From: Didymodactylos carnosus
Lineage: Eukaryota > Rotifera > Eurotatoria > Philodinida > Philodinidae
NCBI GenBank assembly: GCA_905250885.1
Contig: CAJNOQ010000074.1
Span: forward strand, 17,902-81,901
Length of the DNA stretch: 64,000 nucleotides
Direction: 5' to 3'
In this document: positions 12,241 through 25,400 of the stretch, piece by piece
Position numbering within the stretch: position 1 is the first letter of the stretch
Layout of the letters: every line of letters starts with the position of its first letter
Notes under the pieces: model-generated
Database searches by the model: none
The model's input: only the letters and a program-made list of their open reading frames with translations
Told to the model about the DNA's origin: nothing
Program-made: the position numbers and the translations under genes

Positions 12241-14188
12241 ATGAGGCGTTCGCTGTCACTTCTTTCACGATTATCACCAGTAAGTTTCAAAATCCTTTCT
12301 ATATTTTACTCACATATTTGGATATTGTTTATTTGTTTCTCTAGAAATCATCTACTACACAATGCAAAAGTTCTTCGAGTACAGAACCAAAATCAACGGG
12401 TGGTTTACATTTTGGTAAGTAGAATTTCGTTCTCTCACCATATTTTAGTGAAAGGATATTGTACTTTTTCTAGAGATCACTGATGAACAGAAAGAAATGC
12501 AAGCATTAGCAAGAAAATTCGCTAAAGAGGAAATAATCCCTGTAGCTGCTCATTACGACAAAACCGGTGAATATCCATGGCCAATAATTAAGAAACTTCA
12601 TCCTCTTGGTTTAATGAACACGCACATACCACAAGAATATGGTTCGTATGTGTGTGGTGTTTTTTTTCTAATACTAGAAAAATTTGTCCTACTTCTTAGG
12701 TGGTGTCGGTCTTGGCATACTTGATGCATGCATTATTACTGAAGAACTCGCCTATGGTTGTACGTATATTTAATTTTAATTCTATGTTTATTTTGAAGGT
12801 CTACATCATTTTCTATGTTTTAGGTTCAGGTATCCAGACCGCTGTTGAAGCAAATTCACTGGGGGTGATAATGCATATCAATTAAACTCTTCCTCACCTT
12901 CTAATGTTGACGTTATTTCTTTAGATGGCGCCTGTAATAATAGCTGGAAATGATGAACAAAAGAAACGATTTCTTGGTCGATTGATTGAAGAACCTCTGA
13001 TGTGTGGTTATTGCGTCACGGAACCTGTAGCAGGTTCTGATGTAGCTGGAATAAAAACACGTGCCGAAAAAAAAGGTGATGAATATATTGTTAATGGTCA
13101 GAAAATGTGGATAACGAATGGCGGTGTGGCGAACTGGTTCTTTTTATTAGCACGTACAAATTCCGATCCAAAAGTTCCTGCTTCAAAAGCATTCACAGCT
13201 TGTGAGTGTTTTTTTAAATAATCATTTGATAATATAAATTGATTTTAAATTTCTTTTAGTTGCCATCGAAGCTGATTCTCCCGGTTTAACACGTGGAAGA
13301 AAAGTGAGTTATGATGTGAAAAATTTTCAACTTAAATTGATTTTATACGTTGTATTTGTTTAGCATGATAACTAAATTTTTTTGATCGAATCTAATTCTA
13401 TATACAATAGTTTGACAAATTTATTTTCTTAGTAGGAATGGAATATGGGACAGCGTGCAAGTGATACGCGAGGAATAACATTTGAAGATATGAGAGTGCC
13501 AAAAGAAAATGTACTGGGTAGTGAAGGATCTGGCTTTAAAGTTGCTATGCAAGTTTTTGATTTAACTCGTCCACCAGTAGCGGCTGGTGCCGTTGGCTTA
13601 GCACGACGTGCAATGGATGAAGCAACAGCGTATTCATTACAACGAAAAACAATGGGAAAATTGATTGCAGAAGTAGGTACTCATTACTGTCTTTTTTATA
13701 ATTTATTGTCAATACGTTTATTATATATTTTAGCATCAAGCTATTGCATTTATGTTAGCAGATATGGCTATTGGAATCGAAGCGGCACGTCTCTGCACGT
13801 AAGTCGATTGTTTAGATTGTTATTGTTGTCTGTATCAATTTTTTTTCTTTATCTAGCTATATGGGTGCATGGCAAAATGATCGTGGTGAAAAAAATACAT
13901 ATCTGGCATCAATTGCAAAAGCATTAGCTGCTGATGTAGCAAATAAATGTGCTACAGACGCTGTTCAGGTATGAATTAAATAATCATTATACTTTATTTT
14001 CATAATAAATTAATATCTATATTTTCTATTCACAGATATTTGGTGGCAATGGGTTTAATACAGAATATCCAGCTGAGAAATTAATGCGTGATGCTAAAAT
14101 ATATCAAATTTATGAAGGTACATCACAAATTCAACGTTTAATTATTTCACGTGACATATTATCAAGAGCAAAATTAACAAACCAATAA
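12241..14188 (+). CDS. ACADM: Medium-chain acyl-CoA dehydrogenase, mitochondrial
   Basis: MCAD is an FAD enzyme of the mitochondrial matrix that introduces the trans-2 double bond into C4-C12 acyl-CoA, passing electrons to ETF. Eleven exons: 12241-12279, 12345-12414, 12474-12641, 12700-12759, 12824-12864, 12925-13201, 13260-13303, 13436-13672, 13734-13798, 13857-13968 and 14036-14188. They give 421 residues, the same as I recall for the human precursor. The first 30 or so residues are Arg/Ser-rich, as expected of a targeting peptide. Signatures include [13 protein letters not shown] and KMWITNGG. The catalytic glutamate is in [10 protein letters not shown] (about E398). Compared with mammalian MCAD, one residue is missing at the exon 5/6 joint. 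AATAAA is at 14671. Confidence 0.95.
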
Positions 14189-16419
14189 GTTAATATACCA
14201 AGCATATCGGTTAAATTTATATTTTTTATATGCTTTTGATGCCGTCTATGGAATATTTCTTTGATCAACTGATCGTTAAGGTAATTTATTATTGTATGTA
14301 TGGCAGAGAAACAAAAGACTACTAGATTAGTAGAAGTTTACAATTTATTTGATGTTTTTATTAGTTTTTTGTTAATTTCTAAAAATTCCCTATGGTTTTT
14401 TTCTACATCGTGTTTATTCTCCAGACGAACTTTTTTTTGTTTCAAAGATAATTTCGTGTTTGTTTTTTTGTTCTGGTTATATTTTGCTGGTTGGAACTGT
14501 GATAGATCTAAGTTTAATTTTATATATACGATGACGACGATGATTCAAAATCTGTTGCTTGCGCAAAAAATTGTAGCGTTTTTCCATTCAATTGTTAACT
14601 TGCAATATTTAGATTTTCTCTTTTATCTGTTTTTACAGCTGGTTAAATCAACTTATCATTTTTAGATGTAAATAAAGATAAATAATTCTTCACATAATAT
14701 AGTCGTACTTTCTGCTGAGTTTATTGGCACTGATCCTTCTTGTTTAATGATTTGATGTATTTTTATGATTTAATCATTTTTTATCTAGTCAACAATCTTG
14801 TTCCACTAAACAAATACTTTTAATTTTAAAATTTCGAAAAATGTTTTTAACTGCTGCCCTTTATTGCTCATGAGCGTATGTATTTAAAAAAAAGTAAATA
14901 TACCATATTTATCATTTGTTAATATCAAATAAATCGAAAGCAATGGATTAATACTTCTTTAAATGCTAGTCATTATGCAAATTATATATTAAGGAATTTG
15001 ACGTTTTTATGATACACTATTTTTACTATGGTTTATATCTAACTAATTAGAACAGACGTTTTATGCTTTGGATTACATGTACTTTTCTTTCGATATACTA
15101 ATGATAAGCTTCTTTTACACGCTATTTTCAAATAATTCTAATTGTATGCGTATAAACGTTTAAAAAATATGTCACTAGAATCATAAAGGAACAAAAACAA
15201 AGATGGTGTGTTCTTTCTTTAAATGATAAAAAATAATGCTTTCAATTATCATCGATCTAATCCGCCGAATGAAAGGAAGAATAATAGATCTTTTATATGT
15301 CTAAGTCATAATTTACCACACAACAACAACAACAAAAGAGAAACAAGAAATCCATCAGGTGGGAGAAAATCTTTTCATTGAAAAGAGTCCAACGGTTATT
15401 TCAGCGGGAGTGATTAAAATAAAAAGGTCGTATAAACACCTAGTAAAAAAAAAAAGAAATTGATAAAACAATAGAAACACTCATATTACATTTTTGAAGC
15501 TGTTGTAACTTCGAAGCGTCGTTTCTTCTACTTGTAGTATTCAATCATGTTTTCCTTTGAAGATGAGGGTATGTTTTTTCAATGATTTTTTTGACGCATG
15601 TAATTAATAGACGGATGAAATAGAGGTATATGACTTTGTATTACATCTACTAGTGTAAACATTTTCTTAAAACTTATCAGTACTAATTCGCACTCATCAA
15701 TTTCTAGTTTGTAAATATTAACTGATCATGATTATTCTAAAGTGTAACGTGTGTGTTCTTCTATTTTCATAACTTTTTATTAATTAATCATGGATGAGTT
15801 CGAATGATTAGTAATTTTCATCTAGGATATAGAGCCGAAAATTTTGAATAAGTTAAATAGAAATTAAAAAGGTTTTATACCAAACTATAAACTACAAATA
15901 TGTACGCTTGATTTTGAGTTCAACCAATTTAGCTGGACTGGCTATAATTACCTCATGCCACTCTACTCTTAGATACGTTTCAATGAATAGAAAAACAAAA
16001 TTGATGATGCGAGAAAAAAAAAACGCAAAGACAATACAGATTTGTTTACAGTATATATGATATCTACTTTTGAAAAATAAAAAAATAGAAGATCTATCGA
16101 TTTTTGTGTATCTGTGAACATCATTGATGGCAATAAAAAATAAAACATGGAACATTGCAGGTAAATTAGAGTAGAATTTTGTTGTTATTATTTTCTGATT
16201 GAATTGAAAGCAAAGTTAGTCAGGAAAATTTGATACTGGACATGTTAATCTTACCGTATGTGTGGTAATCGAATAATTATTGAAATCAAATACTCTTCTG
16301 AGGATTAATGGATAATTTTCTTTCCAAGATAATTGTAAATTTCCACACACATCTAAACCCATTGCTATAATTTCAGGTACGACCAAGTTATTCTCAAGTT
16401 AACACATAATTGTTTCAGG
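14189..16419. other. Gene-poor spacer after MCAD
   Basis: The first part is the MCAD 3' UTR, up to a polyadenylation signal at 14671-14676. The remainder is AT-rich with homopolymer runs. I recognise no coding region. Open frames such as 14300-14665 are Phe/Leu-rich, low-complexity translations of the UTR. Confidence 0.45.
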
Positions 16420-17091
16420 GCATGGTCAGCTAAGTCTACTACTGCAAGAGAATTCTGCGGCGTTTTTTCTTCATTTTATTGTGTCGATATATACCAAACT
16501 GAAGCACGCAGAGAGTTGTGAGACGTCTTAAATTGAAGGAAAAAGTCTTGTGAACATTTTCAGACGTATCGACACTCTAGAAAATGCCTCTTGCTGAAGG
16601 TCTTAATAAAACATGGAGTATTACCTTTCGATTCTGAAGAATTTAAATTTTTGAAAAGTAGTACTCAATGTTTTATTAAGATCTCCAGAAAGAGGTGATA
16701 AAATAACACTAAAAATCGAATAATTATTCGTTTTAACTTTACTTCATGTTAAGTGTCTCTATTGTCTTGAAAATGAAAATGAAAATTTTCGACGTCGACT
16801 TTATTTTTATAAAAAGATTTTTAATTTTAATTAAATAAATATGAATCTAAAAGCAGCTGCTGGCACTATTTTATCAATTCTAAAATTTCTACCCCTGAAC
16901 AAGTATAATGATTCAGAAAAGAGCATTTTCTAGAATGCAGATGCGTCTTAAAATGTTCACACGATTTTTCTCTTCAATTTAAGATGTCTCGCAACTCTTT
17001 GCGTGGCTCGTTTTGGTATATATTGCCACAACAAAATGAAGAAAAACGTCTCCCGGAATTCACTTACAGTAGCAAAGTTAGCTGGCCACGC
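16420..17091. repeat. Non-coding inverted-repeat element, about 670 bp
   Basis: The left arm (about 16420-16600) matches the reverse complement of the right arm (about 16915-17091), with scattered substitutions. Matching ends read GCATGGTCAGCTAA on the left and GCGTGGCCAGCTAA on the complementary right. A nested inverted repeat inside carries TCTTAATAAAACAT (near 16602) and its partner (near 16682). There is no coding capacity. The layout suits a non-autonomous foldback or TIR transposon. I could not define a target-site duplication. Confidence 0.75.
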
Positions 17092-20000
17092 TGTTCACTG
17101 GATTCTGCTTTTTCTAAGACTCGTATAGGTTTAACTATTTTTCCTATATATTTTATCTGATTTAATTATTTGCAGATGACCTTGGATTTCAAAGATTCTT
17201 TATCTGTTAATGATCACTATAAAACATGAATTTTGTTTGAAAACACATATAACCGCAAGAAATATCATCGACATTTCCACCCAAATCTTAAATTTGGCAA
17301 TTTTCTGATACATTTAGTGCGAGAAGCATTAGAAAGAAGAGAAAAATACAAAATAGATACATTATATATATTAGAAACACCAGCTATATACTAGATGGTC
17401 TATGTGGATCTGCTCTTTTTTTTCTTCTCATTTCATTGCACGTGAAGAAATACTAATACCAACAAACAAACAAACAAAACAACAAACCTTTGTGCGTCTA
17501 GTAATTTCATGGCATTTTTTTGTGTATATGTTGTATGTTGTCAGAAATTGTTACTTTGTCATATTCTCTTGATTATGATTCCCTATTCGCTTCTATTAAT
17601 AAAACAAAGACTTTCTATTATACATATTTCTTTTCTGTTCTCACATAAACAAAAACACAACTAATGTGCCATGGCAAATATTTTTGTTTTTTTTATTTTT
17701 AGGAAAAAATTACAGTAACCACCACATCGTTTGTATCTGTCCAAATCTCCCTGTTTTTATCTTCATTTTCTTCCTTCATTTGTCATTTATTATCCTCATT
17801 TTTCAAGTACAAGTCTTGTCTTCTTCTTAGAGTGTATTTCTTTTACATGGACAATTGTTGTACTGTAATTTAAATGAAAAATTCGATATTAGAAAAATTA
17901 CATATCAAACAATACGGTAAGATATACCTGACAAAATACGACATCTCATTCCGTTCATATATTATCCGTGAAAAAATTTTTTGATCATTAAAGGAGACGT
18001 GATTGTATGGATCATGTAAAAAGATAGACTCATTTTACTCAGCAGGATTACAATAAAAGATAGTACTAACATAATTGTGGTGTTTTTCAGAGATCGGATC
18101 TCAAACAACTATGCTGTTTTTGAATATCAGTTTTTTTAGCACATTTTTTAGACACTCTTGAATAATTTGAGACTCTTCGTCGAAAAAAACGCCGAATCGG
18201 ATAAATTTACATGAAAAGTGAAATAATTAAATCCCTTACGTTTTTTTTTATCCTAGAAACTTCCCACGTAAAGTGTGTCTATCTCATTTGTACAGGTTTT
18301 TTGTTGAAGGTAACTGAAAAATAATTTTTCGCAAAGCGAATGAGAGGTGTTTCTTTTCTTCGTTCACTAATTCCGGAAAGGAGAGAGCAACCGATAAGTC
18401 TGCTACTACAACAGATATGTACATTTTCTAAACTTGACTAAGGTTTGAAAGTAACAATAGAAGAGGAAGCCTAGTGTTTTCTCCTAAATAGACTTTCTTT
18501 CTGTTTTAGTTTAAATTTTCGATGTACTCTTTTTTTGTATATTATAAGAGCAAAAATATCTCCATTTGAATGAAAATTTATTCTTGGATTTCGTTTCTTC
18601 TTTCAAACGTATGACTGTTGTTTTCAAATAATCACACAGGTGTATGGGAGAATTATAAACACCTCGAAGTCATTTTATGCGTGCATATATCATTATCGTC
18701 ACTCTATTGAAATACGAATTGAGTTAAATTCGCGAGTATGATACGATTGTTAATATTGAAGACAAAACGGTGGCAGATATATGAGAGAATTAGGTCAATA
18801 AAAATTATTTTCCATTTGACCTACAAAAAATGAAATGTCGATAGTTCATTAGACAGACAAAACTGTGAGCAGGAAACAAAGAGTATAGACGATGAGTTGG
18901 CTTCGTGGATGTTCTAGTAGGTAAAATATATTGTAACTCTAACACTCTAAAAGTCTAGAGGCTAAGATATTTTTGATCTCAAAGCTATATTTACGAAATA
19001 CACCGTAGTGTAGAGTTTCAATATGATGTGATAAATAAGAGACAGAAATTCAACAAATAACAGAATTTTGAGTTATTCTATGAATAAAAAAGTAAAAAAA
19101 CAAATGAGATTTAGTAGGAAAAGATAAACAGTTTAGTTAACTTTTAATCTACTGAATGATGAATCAAATGAAATGCATTGAGATCACTCACATTTCTATC
19201 ACATACATGTACAATATTTTTAATTCTTGACTTCGAACCTGATTACACTGCACCAAGTCTTATAGAAGTGAGCTGGAGTATGTTGTTATCATGCACCATT
19301 AACTTTCTTCCTTTTCAATTTCTTAATTTATTTCTTGCTATTTTTTACTTCCAAGTTCTAAACACCTAAAACTTAAAAATCAAGCGTGCATTATTCAAAA
19401 GGACTAATTCTCGTTATCTTTTAATGGTGTGTATTTGCTTTATTTAATTCATTATTCTGTGGATAAATGAACCTGGTATTCGATCCATTGAGCCGTTATA
19501 TATTTTAAGGCTTAGAAGATTACAACAGACAGATGGTATACAAAACTAAAGAGATTTGAGACCAAACTAAGTAAAATGATTTCGACACTTTGAGTTTTAC
19601 TGATTCAGTGCTCAATTTATTTAATTAATGGAGATGATTGTTCATTTTAATATTAACAAGACGGAAATTTCTTCGCCCTGATTGTAGTCCTTGAATTTCT
19701 AAAGTTTCTGAGCAATAGTGCTATAAGAGAAAAAATTCGTGTGTCTATTTCTTTTATCAAATAGGAGTTAGCTAGTTCGTTCTTGAGCAATATTATCCAC
19801 CATCTTTGATATAATTCTACAGTCCGTTGCTGTAGCATTTTCTTTTAATACTTTGTCCATGAACAATTTTATTTGTAATTATGAATATATTAAGAGTAGA
19901 ATCAAAAGTGCGCCGTTCATTACATAAATCGCAATATCGATCTCGTTGCCGCATTCTCTCTATGACAAATAATCAGAGCTCCAAGAATTTTATTAGTATT

Positions 20001-20489
20001 GTTAAATTTCAATTATTAAATAAAGGTAAGTAATCATTTTATGAGTTTTGTAAATGAATGGAAGAATACAGTTTGATCCTATGAGATTTTGATGTCATGG
20101 AGTACAGGATAGACAGTAAATCACACTTAGCATGCTCGTTGACCACTCTAGAAGAGAATTGAATAAAATATTAGAATAATTTTAGCTTAAATATTTCTTT
20201 TACAAATAAGTTATTGTAAATGGAATGCTTTATGTTGCTTCTGTTTTATCACACTGTAACTGTCTCACTCGAACAGTAGACAATTTTGACTTATAATGTA
20301 GAGATCACAGAGTTTTTTTCTAAAGTAAATCTTTCTTTCATGGATTATTATTGTTCTCTAATAATAACAATACTCTCTTAACGTGATAAAATGTGTTTTT
20401 AAAATGCATCAGTATTTTAAAAAAATCTCTGTAAGAGCAAAAAATTTTCGTGCAGAATTATTTCTCTTAAAAATTATTGTTTTACACAT
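17092..20489. other. Gene-poor spacer
   Basis: AT-rich DNA with a CAAA-type simple repeat near 17460. One short Arg-rich frame at 19881-20025 ends in a perfect donor (AAG|GTAAGT) but has no recognisable partner exon. No known gene was identified. Confidence 0.4.
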
Positions 20490-20796
20490 CCCAAGCAAAA
20501 ATCGCCTGTGGGAAAAATCTAGATACATTTCGTCTGTAATCGGGCGGTACACGACTAGTTGTTGTCTAGATTACTAGTTGGAAAAGGGACTTTTAACTCG
20601 ATGCGTCTGTATGTGCAACTAGCCATAGTGAAATCGAGCAATTATCCGGCGATAAATCGATAGTTGCAACTGAGGAGAAATCTATCAATCGTCCGATTAC
20701 TACATTTCCACTGTCGTTAACAAATAATTGCAATCAAGTAAAAATCTAGTAATCTCGATAAATCAAACGATACTAGATTATTTTTGCATGCTTGGG
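20490..20796 (+). mobile_element. MITE family A, most complete copy (307 bp)
   Basis: The element begins with CCCAAGC and ends with GCTTGGG; flanking CAT/ATG extend the inverted ends to about ten bases. It contains repeated TCTAGATTACTAG-like blocks and no coding sequence. Partial copies of the same family lie at 35635-35789 and, inverted, at 63703-63972. Three related copies in one window confirm an interspersed repeat family. The transposase superfamily is unknown because no clear target-site duplication was read. Confidence 0.8.
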
Positions 20797-22490
20797 ATGA
20801 TTCGATGCAGTTTTATGCGGTGGTTACGAATGAATCAACTTGCGTTATTTTTTGTTTTCGAAAACAAAAGTTTAGAAAATGAAATTGCAAGTTCATTTTT
20901 CTACCCTCGAATTTTTATGAGAAATGAAATAGATAAGATTATCGGAAACTCCTTAGTTAAAAAAATGAGCTAATTTCTTAAGCACTTTTGCCCCGAAGTT
21001 AGAATTTTTTTTGTTAGATTAGACTAGCATCTTTTGTAGAACAATGATTTTGTGTCCTATTGCTTTGAAACCCTAATTTTTTAGGACGATAGATGGACCT
21101 GATAACGAAATTTATTTTGTCGTAACTAGATATGAAAAAATCGCATCTTAGTTTATTTTTGATCCAATGTCTGTATCATTGCTCACTGTGGCTTGAAGGC
21201 ATAAATTTTCGTTAACTAAATTATGTTCGTTATTCAAACGTTGATGAGAACATTAGTTTCGTCTACTTCCATCTTTATATCATCACTAGTACATAGATAT
21301 AGAGGACGATTATCACAAGGACTTGTTGTTAAGCCACATGACTGCACTTATTTTGTCGATCGTACTCAATCTTAATGACTACAAAATTATTAACAGATCT
21401 AGTGGTCTAGATCATGAGTCACGAGTCTTTCTATTATAATCAAATTTCCGTTTGCAATGAGAAGTACTACAGGAATCTTGTTTAGTCATTGAAAATAAGA
21501 ATGCAGTACGAATGAGTTTTATGAAAATGTATTATGTTAATAATAGTGATTGTTCGTAATCGAAAAAAAGCAACACGATAAAACAAGAAAAAGTGACTAT
21601 AAAAACATTTTGATGATAATAATAGAAGAAAAGTTGTGGTTTGTTCCTTTTTTATTTTTCGAAAATATAAAAACTTTATGTTATTCTATTCAGAACAACA
21701 TAATTGATTATAAAGATCAACAAAAATAGAAAGAAACCTTCATGCACACGCGTAGATATATTATATTTACAGCTGTCGCACCATACGGTTGGAGAGGAGA
21801 GACTTCCATTAATAGTTAGAAGCAATATGTGAGTATTTGTATTTTAGTAATAAAGAAAAAAAACTTTTCGAAAAATGAAATAGAGAATGATGAAAATAAT
21901 GTTAGTAATCTGGAAAAAAACGAAAAGACATATAGATGACTAATAAAAAGGTAATAGAAATAAATAACAAAAATTTAGTGTCACAACACAAACCAATAAC
22001 AAGAAATTATAATTAAAGGATAACGAAGAGAGACGACAGGCATTCACCATATTGTTTTGCCATAATTCATGGACTTTTTATTCTTCTTTTTTCCCATAAC
22101 TAAAAGCGATTTATTCATATGTATTGATTTTTAATAGAACATCAAATATTATTAGATAGAAAAGATACGATGATAATCATCATCTTTTAAGGATAGTAGC
22201 ATAAAGATCAAGTGCAACAAACCTTGAAAAACCTATAAGAAGAAGAAAATTGTTTCCGTGACACTGTAACAATTGAATGACTCTTTCATCGTGTCTCTTT
22301 TCTTCTTCGTCTTTCTCTCTTTTCCATCCATTACTCGTGAGTTAAACTTACAATTACATACACACACACACTCACACATACCAAACATACCTATTTCTCT
22401 TTCAATCTCTCTCTTCCCCTCTCTATATTCGTTAAATGTTACCGCGATATTTATTGTTGAATTTAATGAAAATAAGATAATAATAATACA
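20797..22490. other. Ninjurin upstream region
   Basis: AT-rich spacer leading to the ninjurin start at 22491. It includes a CACACACACTCACACA microsatellite near 22361-22378 within the probable 5' UTR. No other gene was recognised. Confidence 0.45.
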
Positions 22491-25400
22491 ATGGACAATT
22501 TAAATAATGATGACAATAATGAGGTGTCAAGTCCAACGAAATTAATTACAAAGTTATATTATCCTGAGTCATTATATCCAAATTCTTCATCATTCTTTGT
22601 AGGCCGTACGAATCAACAGCAACCTACACAACAAATGACGTCAATTGAAATAGATTCACCACATTATCCAGATGTGCCAACATCAAAAACTGCTGAAATC
22701 GAGATTATTGATCGTGGACGAGCAATTACACCGGTAAGTACAAACAGATTTTTATTTATTTATCTTTTACAAGTCAAATAAGTTCCTGTTTTGAGTATAT
22801 GTAACTATTATATCGTCATCCGATTGTATTCATTCTGTTTCCTTTCTATGACAGATATTAATGAAGTTATCCGTAGAACAATATAGCCGACTCTTCACAA
22901 AATACTTTAAAAAAGCGTTGAAATATACACATTTATTTTAGTAATTTTTATTCGAAAATATGTATTTTTCATGTAGTCACACATGCATATAATCGATTAA
23001 TTTTTTTTTTTGAAAATTTTTCGTACATTTTTTTGCTGTTTTTTTTTACGGTACCTTGTCTAATATTGTGGTGCTTTGTTTTGTAGGAAAAAAGCACGGA
23101 TCACGTTACAGAAAAGAAAAGGAATAAAAATAAAAAACATTATTCATTCAACACGTACACAATCAATTTTTTTAATGTTGAAAATATGAAAATAAATAAT
23201 ACATCTCAATTTTTTAGCTCGATGATGGCCATGCTATTTATATCTAAATTAAGAGAAACTATGCAAGCTAGTTTTCTTGCATGATCGTCATTCTGTCTCA
23301 TAAATTCAAGTGCGGGCCTGGAAATTTTCTGGTGTACGTGTTCTTTTAAACGGAGTACGTTGAGGTAACATGTATTGCATTAGTATATTGATCAAAAAAT
23401 CAGCACCTTCTATCAACGAAGGAAAATTACATTATTCATCCGTAACTGTTCGTTATCAAACGGCAAGCTTTATAAATCATAAGAAACCTAGACGCTCAAA
23501 ATAATGTGTTTATTGCATTGCTTGAATCATTTTCAAATTTTTTTTGCTGTCTATATAAATCAGAGTTGGAATCGGCCCGGTAAACCGATACCGGTATTTC
23601 ACCGGTTGAAACGTTTTAAAACATCTGCTCTTTTTACCCTGTTTTTCGTCAAAAAACTAAAATTTCACATCTTTTTCTGTCAGAATAAATAAGATGGTGC
23701 TCAAGATAGATATTATTTTCATCACTTGTTTTAAGGTTCAATGTTATAGACTCGCTATTGTGAAGGTTCTCTCATGTGTACTTGCAAACTATTTCATTTC
23801 TGGGAGAAATTCTTTCTGAAAATCGATTTTCAAAAAACTTCGACAGTTTTTCGCCAGTATTTTACCGGTTTTCGCCGATTTTTCACTGGTTTAAGTTATA
23901 ATTCCAACCGGCCAGTTTACCGGTGGGACCGGACCGGTTCCAGCTCTGATATAAATTGATTATTAATGAGTTAAAATCCCTCTATTTCTTCATCATGTCT
24001 ACCTATTTTATTTTCATAAGTTTCTATGCGATTCAAAATATGATAACGGAACCAATTAAATTCGCATACATCTATCAAAAGATTATGATGACCTTATGTT
24101 TATTTCTACCATTTCTGTACTAGTCAATAATGGGTAAAAGAAAGATCTGCTGGCCAATGATTGATGCTTTGAGTATAGTCAAGAAAAATGATGACAAGGA
24201 GAAATGAAAGGGAGCTGTCTGGCTAACGAAAAACCCTCACCAAATGATTTCTCGAATTTTCCTCGGTATGTGGTTCATAATAGATAGTGTCTGATGCTGA
24301 GCATAAATCTGATATTCGTTTGTCCCTATAGGACCTTCTTGAATGCGTCTATAAAAACTGAATTTCTAGAGAACCACCAGGTTATCCTAGTATTTGTCCT
24401 TCTCTCCACTTGATATAACAGTGATAATAATATTCGTTTCACATCAATGTCGTATTGTACGCCGATATTGACAAAAGGAGAAGAAATATAAAAATACTAT
24501 TCGCTTTAGAGAAAGGTTGCATCAACTGACACAGAAAAATAAATCTCTTTTTATATTGATAGAAAATAAAAGAGTGTTAGTTAGAACATTATGTTGAAAT
24601 AAATTTCAAATTTATATACATCGTAATTACCGTGACCTTTTTCCAATTTTATGTGCATGAAATGGTTTTGATATTTCTTTTCATGATATTACAAAAGGTT
24701 CATTTGCCTTAACCTGATAAATATAGAAAACTATCGCGATATATGAGAGTTACGCTTGTACACACTCTACGGTACGGTACGATACGAACAGAATTAAATA
24801 AGCCGATTTCTATAAGAAAATGGAAAATAAATTTTTCCTCTACTTAAGTTTTCCCATTTTAGAGAATTAGTATCTCTTTTGTAAAGATAAGCAGATATTT
24901 CCAGCAAATTCCACTTTACCTATTAGAACTCGTTCAAAATCACCTTATAGTTAAAATGACAGTAAACTTTTTTGTGCAAAAATCAGATATTTATCTCAAG
25001 AATGACAAACTTCTTTGTTCATTTAAAGATAAGACTAGCATTTAAAAACACTGCTTGACAGTGTGACTTATCAACGTGACACTATGGATAATTGTTTTTC
25101 TTTATATGCTTGTGTACAAGAAACAACGAATAACACAATATAATAACCTTTTTGTCTGTTATTCTTTGTTACAATTCTGTATATTTATCATGTAGTAGAT
25201 ATCATAGAAAAACCAGACTATAATGAGAAGGAAAAAAAAATGTTGATATGTCTGTTTACATACCATATGTGAAGATGATATTAAGGATATTTTTAGAGAC
25301 AAGACTAGAGTTTTCCGAGTAGATATTTTCATATCTCAGTTGGTTCATATCACATTATGTAGAAAAAGACTTTTCATTTTTATGGTCACACATATGTTTT

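Noticed and set aside
14300-14665. 121-codon Phe/Leu-rich frame after MCAD
   Set aside because: Low-complexity translation of the MCAD 3' UTR, with a polyadenylation signal just beyond.
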